Below are positions 1 to 9,652 of a DNA stretch of 18,053 bases, in pieces; the stretch's first letter is position 1, and each line of letters starts with the position of its first letter. The translations under genes were made by a program, and so were the position numbers. This DNA comes from Saccoglossus kowalevskii (taxonomy: Eukaryota; Hemichordata; Enteropneusta; Harrimaniidae). Below the pieces are notes generated by a model. That model searched no databases. It was not told the origin of the DNA and saw nothing but the letters and a program-made list of their open reading frames with translations. The stretch lies in the NCBI RefSeq assembly GCF_000003605.2, contig NW_003119457.1, positions 9,243-27,295 on the forward strand, written 5' to 3'.

Positions 1-660
1 CACACGGGAGTCAAAAACTCTATCATTCTGTTCTAATAGCTGAAACATATTCCTGTGAGTTTTCATTTGTCGAATGAACTGTTTGTCAAATACAGAATAC
101 ATATATTTTAGAATAATTTTCTTTTTAAAATGTGGATGAAATGTTTTGCTTTTAATGTATTTTTTATGTATTGTTTTTGATTTGATAACTTTTGACTAAA
201 CAGATTTTCTATTAGCTTCAGATCTTGATCAAAGTTTGGCACCCAGTTCATAGCAGTGCTTATATTGATTTTCTGACATCTTGTTTTCTGTAAAGATTTT
301 ATTGGTAGGTTTGCAAATGTGTATCAGATTGTGCAATCTCTCCATGAGTTGGTTTTGAAACCCAGTATGGGATTCTGAGATACATTACCAAGGATATTAT
401 TACAAGATAAATCATTTGCTTCATTGAACACATACAACAATGCATATTTCCACTGAGATCAGTGACCTATGATGTGTATCACCAGTGATCAGTCAAGTAG
501 AAACAGTCAAAATATTTTATCAGATTTTCTCAATTTTTGCAAGATATTTTCATACAGGACATCTGTTGTTCAAACTCAGGGAAGACTTTATACTGATGAA
601 AAAGGTGACCAAGTTTGATAAAGTTTGGAATAGAATTAGTAAAGTTATTATGCACACAAT
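1..660. other. AT-rich non-coding stretch, no gene seen
   Basis: I see no conserved coding signal, RNA gene or terminal inverted repeat here. The one ORF that runs into the downstream microsatellite is low-complexity and ends inside the tail of the retrotransposon copy that follows. Confidence 0.5.
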
Positions 661-670
661 AACAATTATT

Positions 671-729
671 AACAACGACGACAACAACAACAACAACAAC
701 GACGACGACGACGACAACGACGACAACGC
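671..729. repeat. Interrupted AAC/GAC trinucleotide microsatellite
   Basis: The run alternates blocks of AAC and GAC triplets (about 19 triplets). It can be read as poly-Asn/Asp on the plus strand and poly-Val on the minus strand, so the apparent ORFs crossing it are artefacts of a three-base repeat without stop codons. The AAC and GAC blocks are segregated, which points to point mutation followed by slippage spreading. Confidence 0.95.
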
Positions 730-821
730 CGGACAAAATTTTTCCCTTAATATACCTTTCCCTTCCATCTTTGATGGTACGGGCAAGGTAAAAAGATCTA
801 CAAAAAAGAGCTCTGGCAAAT

Positions 822-1118
822 TTATTTTATTTTATTTTTAATTCAGACAAATGTGTCCATACCAAAAATAAACACTGAAATGAATAATGAAATGTAAACT
901 GGAAACAATAGTTCGCCTGCTATTACGTAATTGCACACAAAGTATCAGTATAACATTTTATTCCAAGTGTAACAAGGTTGACCTCTAACTTACGTCACTG
1001 TTCCACAAACGAGTCAATATACTGTTGTTGGTCAAGCAAGCACGCTCTCTAAATTTATTTAAACGGTTAACAAGAAACATAGATTGGGCAATGTGGTCAT
1101 ATGGATAGCCAAACGGCA
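822..1118 (-). mobile_element. 5'-truncated non-LTR retrotransposon 3' end (copy 1)
   Basis: This segment aligns with 3865-4230 in the same orientation. Shared landmarks are the terminal TTCAGACAAAT, AATAGTTCGCCTGCTATTAC, CAATATACTGTTGTTGG, GCACGCTCTCTAAATTTA and GTGGTCATATGGATAG. Read on the minus strand it encodes the last residues of the ORF (YPYDHIAQSMF..., FRERA) and then 3' UTR, ending in an (AAATA)n-like tail at the low-coordinate side. Similarity stops near 1118, so only about 300 bp of the element remain, as expected of incomplete target-primed reverse transcription. Relative to copy 2 it lacks about 33 nt near 1051-1056, in frame. It is non-functional. Confidence 0.85.
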
Positions 1119-2250
1119 TATCTATATGTCCGTTGCATTGTTCTACTCGTGTACTGTGACTTTTTACTGACCTCGAATTTCAGCCTCCACTGGTCTTGTT
1201 TGTTCAAGATGTAACTTGACGGGTATTGCTTTGAACAACTTTGCAACATTTTCATTTCGGTCATGTGGTACCGTTTCTGACATCGTAAATTATTAGGAAA
1301 AAAATATCTTATACCATCCAAACAAGCTCCACGATTCGCTGACCGCTGTTGCGCATGCGTATTTCCAAGTTTGCGGTCTGATTACACGTGTAACACATAC
1401 AGGTCATGAGGTCATGACAATATATCTGTGTGGTTGGTTGCTGATGTCTGCGTTGAGCGAGCAGACGACGGCCGGATATATAAATAACACCCACTCTGAC
1501 AACGTCGTAAATCCACGGCTAAACCTGTGGCAGTTTGTTGAAACACGCTTACCCGTTATTTTAACTATGGTATTCGCGATTACCAACACATTTACAAAGC
1601 AAAAAAATGATAAATTAAAATAGATTAAAAATAAAGTGTCGGAAAAATAAATAATTAAATACATATTTAAAATGAAAAAATGAGAGACAAATTAGAAGCA
1701 CAAACTAGGATCTTATTATAATCATATTAGTATATACTTTGTTTAGCTTTGACTTTTCGAAACATAATAATTTTGTTCGGGAGTAAAAATGGTAATTCCT
1801 TGTCTTATGATTAGTCATAAGTAAATAATAATATTTTGGCTGCCACTTTAAATAATAATCTGCATATTTCATCGGATGGATAATGAAATACTAGTAGTTG
1901 CAGCCAAAAAAAATCAAGTTATTTGTTTAGAATCAATCATACCACATTGTTTTATTATCATGCACTATCAAACAGTATGCTGCCAAAACAAGGCCTGGTT
2001 TTATAAAAATATCATTTTTTTAAGATGCAATATTAACCCTTTCTATATACAAGTTGTGTTTTTGAAATATATTTTTTCGCCACAAGCTAGGCTTTTCTTT
2101 TTCGGTAATTTGTTTGTAATTTGAAAGATTTACCTTCTACACATTTGTTCCCGCTTTCAATGAATTTAACTACTGAACTGAATTCATAGAAGTTAGGCTG
2201 AAAACACAAGAATTTTATATACAGAAACAATTCCATGAAACTCTACGGAT
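1119..2250. other. AT-rich non-coding stretch, no gene seen
   Basis: ORFs of 60-86 codons occur on both strands here, but none has a recognisable domain and several overlap antiparallel, as expected by chance. I found no tRNA-like or repeat structure beyond short AT runs. Confidence 0.45.
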
Positions 2251-2399
2251 CCACTTATATTGGATGTCCGGTTTCCGTCCACCAAACTAGTACTCTCGGC
2301 AATGGCCCGGGGTGGGGGCACGCAAAACAGGAACTTAGCAAGTACCGAAATCACGCCCTCATTTGTCAATCTGTTATTTAGCCCAAACTTGGCATACAT

Positions 2400-2720
2400 T
2401 ACGCATATGTTGATAATAATAATTAATCTATTGAGATTGTATCAATTCACTGTTATGGTATTTGTTATTAGTCATAATATTATTATTATTATTAGTTTTG
2501 AAAATACAGTATTCCTACCAGAACAGTAGCAATAAAAATGTAACAAAGTATAATAATAATGAAATAATAATGAAAGACAAAAATATTATAATGTAAAGCT
2601 TCAAAATAATGTGTTGAAAATATTATATTTCTTTTAGGACTAATAATAATAATATTAAATTTCAGTCAACACTAAGAAAACAAATATTATGATATTTAAT
2701 ATATAAATATTTTTTTCTTT
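2400..2720. repeat. Diffuse TAA/TTA microsatellite-like tract
   Basis: The tract holds many short (TAA)n and (TTA)n runs, for example near 2415, 2480, 2550 and 2645, separated by unique AT-rich DNA. It is a low-complexity region with no coding potential and no inverted-repeat boundary that would define an element. Confidence 0.6.
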
Positions 2721-3852
2721 TTTTGCTTTTTATTATCCAAACAGTCTTGACTATAGACTGTTAAAATTTTACAGCATTATGAATAGTGGAACATACTCAA
2801 AAGACGATTTTAAAATATAGAAAACTGGTACAAACATTCTCTCTTTTGAATGCTTAGCAAGATTTAGCAAGGCTGTACATAAATGATCAAAAAGAAACAT
2901 GGTGAAAAAAGTCATGACGGGATCTCCATATTATGCACTATATTTAACTTTTTACAAAAAGATAATAGGTTTAAATTTGGAACTGTTACAGTCATTTTGA
3001 TTATGAGCATTAGAAAACTTCTTACTGAGTGAATGGTTATGCAAATTAGCAATTATCTCAACTTGTGTTTTTCAGTTTACCGTGGAAGTTCAAAGCTAAA
3101 TAGCTTTGAGTAAAACTTTCACACAACGTTTATCAGTTGTTTATTAACAAAGGGGTGTCCAGGCGAATATATAGTATGTTTTGTTTTCATTTTACAAAGT
3201 TGTCAAGCAGAATGTGTGCCGTTTAGTCAATCCCGGTCAGTATTTCACACTTCGAAAGTCATTGTCCGAGAATACAAAGCTTTAAAAAATAAGCCCAGAT
3301 GTCCTTTTGCTCGTAGAGACGTTGTCAAAATAGTGTGAAAATGTTAAGACAAACTGACAAAAACTGTGGGAGCTAATTAATTTTCAATCTAGAGAGACCA
3401 ACCAGAAAAACACGAACGGAGATAATGGCCGTTTTATGAAAGTGACGTTAATCGTCCAAAAAAAGGCTATTGAATCACGACGGCATGCCAAAATCCATCA
3501 TACACCGACGCTTGCTGATGTTCCATCGTCAGATAAAAAAAATTAAATAAAAATATTTATAATACTAGGGAAATGGACGTAAAATCGTCCGCGGAGTCAA
3601 AACCTTGCGTGAAAACTGTCATGGCGTGTGTTATCTTTTCCACTTAGGGAGGGGCACAATTGATTACGTAAAGCCGATGAGATATTCACACAGTTATACA
3701 AACATAGCGATCCCCATTGGGTGGGTTGAGTCTAAATTTACCTTTCCTCAAACCTTTAAAAAATACTCTGTATGCGCAGTTTTTCACGATCTCCGGTGAA
3801 ACGGATCGTGCGAAGTTAGACGGCCAGGATGAAATGGGCCGTAATATTTTGC
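2721..3852. other. Non-coding stretch, no gene seen
   Basis: No exon-like coding with matching splice sites and no RNA gene was recognised. The part from 3410 to 3840 is richer in CpG and contains a small potential hairpin (CACGATC and GATCGTG arms at 3784-3809), but nothing that assigns a function. Confidence 0.45.
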
Positions 3853-5205
3853 TACTACTACTACTATTTATTTATTTCAGACAAATAAGTCCATATCCAC
3901 ACATACACATAAACAAAAATAATAATAATAATAATAGTAAATAAATACTAGAAAGAACAAGAAACATAAACAGGAAATGATAGTTCGCTTGCTATTACAT
4001 AATATTATGCACATAGCATCTCAGTTCAGCATTTCATTCCAACGCTGCAACAAGGCTGACTTCCATCTCAAATCACTGTTCCATAAACTAGTTAATATAC
4101 TGTTGTTGGACGATCATGCACGCTCTCTAAATTTATAAACTATATTCCTGTTAGTTTCATAAAATGATTTGACACGGTTAGCAACAAACATGGATCTGGC
4201 ACTGTGGTCATATGGATAGTCAAAAAGTCTACGGAATAGGTTGTTATAAGAAACCTTCAAAGAATTAAGGGTTGCTCTGTTAAAAAAGCACCACAACTGT
4301 GAACAATAAATATCATAACAATACGTTTTGAACAAGATACATTTTACATTATAGCTGCATTTAACGAATTTCCTAAGAAGTAGGTTTGCTCTCACACAAA
4401 ACAAGCGACGTTGGTGGTCAATGTCTGCATTATCTTTCATGTCACACGTGACCCTATGACCCAGATACGTAATCTGCGAGACAAATTCTATGTTCTGGCC
4501 CATCAGTCTAATCTGTGGCAGAATGTTCAGTTTAAGCTTGGATGGAAAGTACATACACTTCGTTTTCAACACGTTATAGAGCATATTAGTAGCAAACAAT
4601 TCACAAGTTTTCAGCAGTTTTCGTAGCCCTTGTATAGAGGACGCTATTAGACACATGTCATCCGCATAACTGATATTATTAATTACTTTGTTGCAACAAG
4701 ACAGCCACATGAAAGTTTATTTAACTTCACATTTAGGTCATCTATATACACATTGAACAGGGAAGGTGACAAAACACCACCTTGTCTAACTCCATTGGAT
4801 ACACTGAATGAGCGGGAAATAGAACTTCCCCATCTTACGCAGTACATTTGATTTTCATACCAGTTGATAAGAAACCGAATAATGTAACCCGGCACCATGC
4901 GTTCCGTGAGCTTATTAAACAAGGTCCAATGATTGACCCCGTCAACGACCTTAGATGCATCGAGAAAGCAAACAAATACATGACTTCCACGGGAATTGTA
5001 ATGCTTAATAATTTATTTCAGAGTAAAAATACATAAGTCAGTCGAGTGTTTCTTTTTAAAACCGAATTGATTGTCTGAAACATCAAGATAATTTTGACAT
5101 CTGTTTAGAAGAATGTGTTCAAAGACTTTGGATAAAACTGTAGTTATGGCAATGGGACGATAATTACCTTTGCTGGTCATATTTCCACATTTGGAAGATC
5201 TTCAA
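3853..5205 (-). mobile_element. 5'-truncated non-LTR (LINE) retrotransposon (copy 2)
   Basis: A minus-strand element of about 1.35 kb carries most of a reverse transcriptase core, a C-terminal region and a 3' UTR. Its 3' end, at the low-coordinate side, shares TTCAGACAAAT with copy 1 and is followed by a simple-sequence tail of TTTA and CTA units. Reverse transcriptase homology begins abruptly around 5190-5205, so the endonuclease and the upstream part of the ORF are absent. Motif style (YRPIAI, QFGFKKKHST, FLDASK, GVRQGGVLSP, YADD) places it in the broad CR1/L2/Jockey-like LINE assemblage. I cannot assign a clade by eye. Several lesions make it dead. Confidence 0.9.
4021..5195 (-). pseudogene. 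Broken reverse transcriptase ORF of the LINE copy 2
   Basis: Reading from high to low coordinates, the frame gives GNYRPIAITTVLSKVFEHIL (about 5165-5110), then QFGFKKKHSTDLC, then the motif A region with FLDASK and its catalytic Asp (near 4960), motif B GVRQGGVLSP (near 4785) and motif C YADD (near 4660). Together these are the core of an RNA-directed DNA polymerase. At least three lesions are visible: an in-frame TAA at 5013-5015, a frameshift just upstream of motif C (about 4690-4700, explained by loss of one base in an A-run), and a TGA at 4114-4116. Beyond that TGA homology with copy 1 continues to a likelier natural stop at 4021-4023. In motif A the residues after FLDASK read VVDGVNH, where relatives typically have a Phe-Asp pair. 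Confidence 0.9.
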
Positions 5206-6900
5206 GAAAGACTTAGTATCGACTGAGCACACATCGCTTAAATACAGAAACTAGAAAACAAGCAATAGTAAAATACCTTGAAGCAGAAGATGAACACCAT
5301 TTTATATCATGTTTGCTTTATGAAAACCAAAGACAGACTTATTTAATGAAAAAACGAAATACATCACAGACTTTGCTGATTTAGCCAGTGTCTTTTGTAT
5401 GTAGTTTCTTTTGTATTAGTTCTCTTGTTCTGAATTTTCATTTTCATTGTTATGTATAGCCAATTTAATTCAAAGCTCACGGTAAACACTCTAGCCATTA
5501 TTTACTAGTCACCCAGTCCCCTCCAAGGCAGCAGCCACGAAACAACCCCTGGAATGTCTTACTTGTACAACTTATGTTTACGTCAATATCTGTATTATGA
5601 TTATATTCATGATTTTTTTACTACAAAATACGGTAAAATGTAAAATCTGCAAGGTATCTGGGAAATTTTGTTGAATCATTTTTGATACATGTTTTCTTTT
5701 TCAAAGAACATCATCGTCTCCCATCCCGCTCCTAACTGCACAAATAACATAGCAAAATGAATATATGTACAATGCATTCTTTACCTTTCGTCGGTTAATG
5801 TATTACTATGATATTTATAGTTTTGTTGTACTATTGACGTGTTTTTGTCTCCAATGGTTTTACCACTTGTCCATTCGACCTGGGTTATTTATGTTTTTAT
5901 CAGGGGGGTAAGTCTTCTCTTCGGGGTTCTCCACACGTGTCAGGGGGGAATCTCGTCTCGTCTCTATATCGCGTCCCCTTGAGGTATGGGATCGGGAAAA
6001 ATAATTACGCATTTATGCTGATGATAAGAAGGTTTTTTTTTCTCTTTTCCTAGTTGTTCAATAGTCTGGTAAATTGAATGTGTCTGGTCAGTTTTATTCA
6101 AGCAGCGCGTTTTGAAAAATAGTGTCCTGAATTTTAATTTCTGTTTTAGTCGCATTGCCCCAACTCAAACCGCAACACATTGGTAAATAATCCATGAAAT
6201 AGTTTGTCTGGACACATTCAAGTTCCTCTCATTGTCACCTTAAAGCTGTGAAAATTTGGTGTTAATCCGACGACAATAAGTATACGTTATTATTTGTTAA
6301 AGACCTTGTATTTTGAAAAACATAAACTCCTAGAAAACGTCCATGAAGTAACAGCAAAGATTTTCAAGCTTGTTTATCGGCACAAACGATTTGTTTTTCC
6401 TTCAAGGTCTGTTTTAACATGTGTAGGGGGCATCCAAATGTGTAAGGCTATTGGAAACAAAAAAATAAAGGAATGGGATAGCTATAATTCGATAATAGTC
6501 TGAATAGCTACGGTTATCTCGTAATTAGTTCCAAATCACTGAGCCAAGTTCCGTCCAAAACCTCAAATAGGCCTAAACGATGACAGACATAACTCAGCAA
6601 TTCGCTAATAATCAACTAATTAAGTCGGTTAACAGATACGCGAAAACTAATTCATGACATTTTCACAATTTAAGATGGCAAATCTGTAAATATTCGGCCT
6701 TTTTTACATTTACTCAACGAATTGTATTAAAATGCAGCACTTACAAGGTCAAAACTTCAAATGTCTGTGTCGGTTGGAGGATTATTTATGCTTGTTATAA
6801 AAAAATGAACTCAGTTTTGCCTGGATTTTATCTATCAACATTTTAGTTTTTGTCTTATAATTCGTGGTGGACAATCAAATTTATTTGAAGTTTTCTCTTT
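5206..6900. other. Intergenic, no gene seen
   Basis: This is AT-rich unique-looking sequence. The ORFs present (60-70 codons) have no recognisable motifs. A small G-rich spot carries TCAGGGGGG twice (5900-5908 and 5940-5948). No RNA gene or transposon boundary was found. Confidence 0.45.
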
Positions 6901-8430
6901 AAATATCTATGAATATTTCCTTTTTAATTATAGATATGCTAATTTTTGTGTTGGTTCAACAAGTAAGCTATTACTGGTGGACCGTGGCTATAAGGGTTAA
7001 GATGGGGAAGTCGTCACCCGCACATGCGTCAGATGGCCATAGCGAGTCATTGTTTACAAACAAGCATCTACCGATGAGCCTTTGCGTTTTTAGCGTGTGT
7101 TGTTATCGTCGTTTGGGACGCTGCAGGTCGACGTCCTTTCTACACCGATCTGACGCATATCACGCAAGGTGCGCCGGGAGTCGGTTCGAAACTTCGAAGG
7201 ACAAACTGGCCCCAAAATTGCGTCATACGTGACATTCGCTGGTTCCCGGCGTCCTTTGCGAATAGTAGTTTATAAATAAATAAACGCTGCTCGGACTGAT
7301 AAATATGATATATAGAAGATAATATTTGGTAATCGTAGTCCTAAATAACTATTAAAAATAGCTAGACGTTTCGAGCAATGGCTCTTTATCGATAGCATAG
7401 AAGAAAGTGTTAATATTGTTCCATTTGCAAAGCTTCAAACGAAATATCACATATTTAAACAATGTTTTATCGGTACTCTAAACAATGTATGTTTCTGGTC
7501 AGCGTGCGCACGATCCCAAAAATACGGACCTATCTGTTATCCTATTATTTTGCAGCACGCCCTCTGTTGACGATGTTATGACATCTGCGAAATTTGTGCA
7601 TCTTAAAATATTTTTGGAAAAATAAATAAATAAATCTCCCCCATTGCCTATTAAAAACACTGAATTGAGAAATAAATCGTTCTAAACATAAACTATGATT
7701 GTAAAACATGCGCTAAGATGTAAATCTACTAATTAGAGATTATAGTGTTCGGAAATATCCTGGTCTCGGCACCAAATTGTGAATAGCGTCACATAAATAC
7801 AGACTCGGTTAGGTTTTCCGTTGAATATTACAATCACAACCTGTATACCATTTATATCAAAACGACTCCAGTAAAAATACAGCGGTCATAAAATGTCGTC
7901 TGGAAAAGGAATGCAGAAGAAATTGAACTGCACACGAGCAGAAGTAAACAAACACTGATTGGTCAATACCGACCACGTGCGGACGTAGACTGACCCCAAT
8001 TAACATAACTTATGCATTTCAATTATCGGCAATATCATCGTAACATTGAATATAACAATAATAACTTCGAAATTAATAAAAAGCACCAGATTGCAGAATA
8101 TTAGTTGCTCTTTTAAATTTCGCCAAAGCCTTACCTCTATTTTACCTATATCTACAGAATAAATCAAGAAAACTACACAAATTGACTCAATTTATGAACA
8201 ATTAACGGTTGGAAATAGAAATTAAATGATGAAATGTCCAGGTGCTGTTGCCGGAAAATAAAGATTTTTGTGTGGAAATTACACAAGTATACAACTCATA
8301 TTTTCGTATTCGGTCCTAATTGTATTACAATGTAATTTTGTGTGTAAATGGAGATACTGTATTGTTAAATAAAGTATGTATATTACTATATCAGTGTATT
8401 TGTAATAACTGTATGCAACATGTTTTATGC
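6901..8430. other. Intergenic, no confident gene
   Basis: A 107-codon plus-strand ORF (6909-7232) is the longest open frame not tied to a repeat, but it has no domain I recognise. Its latter half lies in a CpG-richer patch that carries an inverted pair ATGCGTCAGAT / ATCTGACGCAT (7024-7034 and 7148-7158). A second small CpG-bearing spot around 7880-7990 contains ATTGG and CACGTG, which could be promoter elements, but no adjacent coding exon was found. Confidence 0.4.
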
Positions 8431-8436
8431 ATCACT

Positions 8437-8794
8437 AAAAAACGTAATTATGGCATTATGACAATTTACGTAAATAAATCACATAAGAAGAACTGTATTT
8501 TTCTGTTATAAAATACCATTACGATAAAGGTATGACATTTAACATTGCCATTCAAGCGTTTTTGGCAAACGTCACTATGACGTACCCAGGGAAAAAAAAA
8601 AAACGTTATTAGTATGATATTGCAAAGCATAATTATGCTGTTTTTTTTGCAAATGTCATTATAACATAATTATTTACACTGTAAATGCATCATTTAGTAA
8701 TGTTATAAAGTTGGACTAATTTTTTTTGGTTATTATAACGTTTTTTTTTAAAAACGTAATTGTGACACATCTTATAACGCTATAATTACGTTTT
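8437..8794. mobile_element. Probable MITE with degenerate terminal inverted repeats
   Basis: The left end (AAAACGTAATTATGGCATT..., from 8439) and the reverse complement of the right end (AAAACGTAATTATAGCGTT..., read back from 8793) agree over about 23 bp with roughly four mismatches. The 358-bp interior has no coding potential and is rich in short palindromes, including a perfect 14-bp AGCATAATTATGCT (8626-8639) and ACGTCA-CTA-TGACGT (8569-8583). Small size, inverted ends and AT-richness fit a non-autonomous DNA transposon. I could not identify a target-site duplication, so the superfamily is open and the boundaries are approximate. Confidence 0.5.
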
Positions 8795-8877
8795 CAATCA
8801 GCAGCTGTATACTTCAAAGTTGAGTTTGTGTTGTTTTCTCGAATTTTCACTGGCTCAACCGGCGTTCCACAGCAGTG

Positions 8878-8929
8878 CAGTGGTGCGCGTCTTAGCAACG
8901 TGGAACGTCTTGTGACGTAGCTCCGCCCC
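8878..8929. repeat. 52-bp promoter-like repeat, copy A
   Basis: This copy matches 9016-9067 at 51 of 52 positions, with one A/G difference. It contains, in order, TTAGCAAC (an RFX/X-box half-site), TGACGTAG (CRE-like) and CTCCGCCCC (a GC box in reverse). It lies in a locally CpG-rich patch about 770 bp upstream of the CIMIP2C start codon. The repeat is directly seen. The regulatory reading is inferred. Confidence 0.9.
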
Positions 8930-9015
8930 GAGGATGCATGCGTGGTGTCGTCACCGGAAGCGCTGTCCCAGCACAAACAAGACGCCGAACTGCAGCGTCA
9001 ATGGGATGCATGGTA

Positions 9016-9067
9016 CAGTGGTGCGCGTCTTAGCAACGTGGAGCGTCTTGTGACGTAGCTCCGCCCC
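9016..9067. repeat. 52-bp promoter-like repeat, copy B
   Basis: This is a direct repeat of 8878-8929 offset by 138 bp. A related GGATGCATG also occurs at 8932-8940 and 9004-9012, but not at the same offset. The near identity implies a recent duplication or active conservation of the module. No ORF with recognisable homology crosses either copy. Confidence 0.9.
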
Positions 9068-9507
9068 ATATTCAGTTATCGACAGATAGGAAAAACATAA
9101 TGAAAAAACGGACAGAAAGCAAATCACTCCCATCTCTGGAAACGAAACTTTGAAAACCTCAAATGGGTTTAACCTATTTCAATCCGTCATGTGTTCATAG
9201 CGTACTAGTATATGATAATAAAAGTGATCAGAAAACCGGATAAAAATATGGCGTCAAGTCGAGTTATTCTGAACAGCGCCCCCTGTGGTGACTACTATCG
9301 ACGCATTTTACTACGCACTTTACTGTGTTCATACGCGGTACTTTTATTTGTGAACTCGTTCGTTTTCAGTTGTTCAAGTAAGCTCTCCATTATATGACAT
9401 ACATGTCAAGAGTTATTAGGAAATTATTTTAATGTCCAGCATGAACATTAGGCGTTTAAATGCTTAGTGCCTGTCAGTATTGGAACTATTCTATGCGGAT
9501 TAATTTC

Positions 9508-9521
9508 GATCACTTAGCAAC
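9508..9521 (+). promoter_or_regulatory. Candidate X-box (RFX site) of the ciliary gene
   Basis: The 14-mer GATCACTTAGCAAC has a perfect right half (RGYAAC) and a partial left half (3 of 6) against the RFX consensus GTTRCC-AT-RGYAAC. It ends 132 bp before the CIMIP2C ATG, where X-boxes of ciliary genes commonly sit. The same decamer CTTAGCAACG is present in both copies of the upstream 52-bp repeat. A half-site alone occurs by chance, so this remains a candidate. Confidence 0.35.
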
Positions 9522-9652
9522 GCGTGATACATGTTTACACTATCAACTTACTGTTACTTACTTATTGTATTGATTTTGTCTTGGTTCTAGCACAACATTG
9601 CGTCACATATTCACTCATTTAAACGATTTAGTTACGTTTAGTGAACATCAGG

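Noticed and set aside
530-819. Minus-strand ORFs with poly-Val or poly-Ser/Leu over the trinucleotide repeat
   Set aside because: The frames are open only because the AAC/GAC microsatellite contains no stops. There is no homology outside the repeat.
5900-5948. Two TCAGGGGGG words as a possible G-quadruplex
   Set aside because: There are only two long G-tracts, 40 bp apart, with short G runs between them, which is below a convincing quadruplex pattern.
7170-7200. GGTTCGAAAC resembling a tRNA B box, as in a tRNA-derived SINE
   Set aside because: No correctly spaced A box and no acceptor-stem pairing was found. The nearest TRGC-like word lies about 130 bp away.
9276-9296. GCGCCCCCTGTGGTG resembling a CTCF site
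   Set aside because: It lacks one base of the core spacing and mismatches key positions. One such partial match is weak evidence in an invertebrate.
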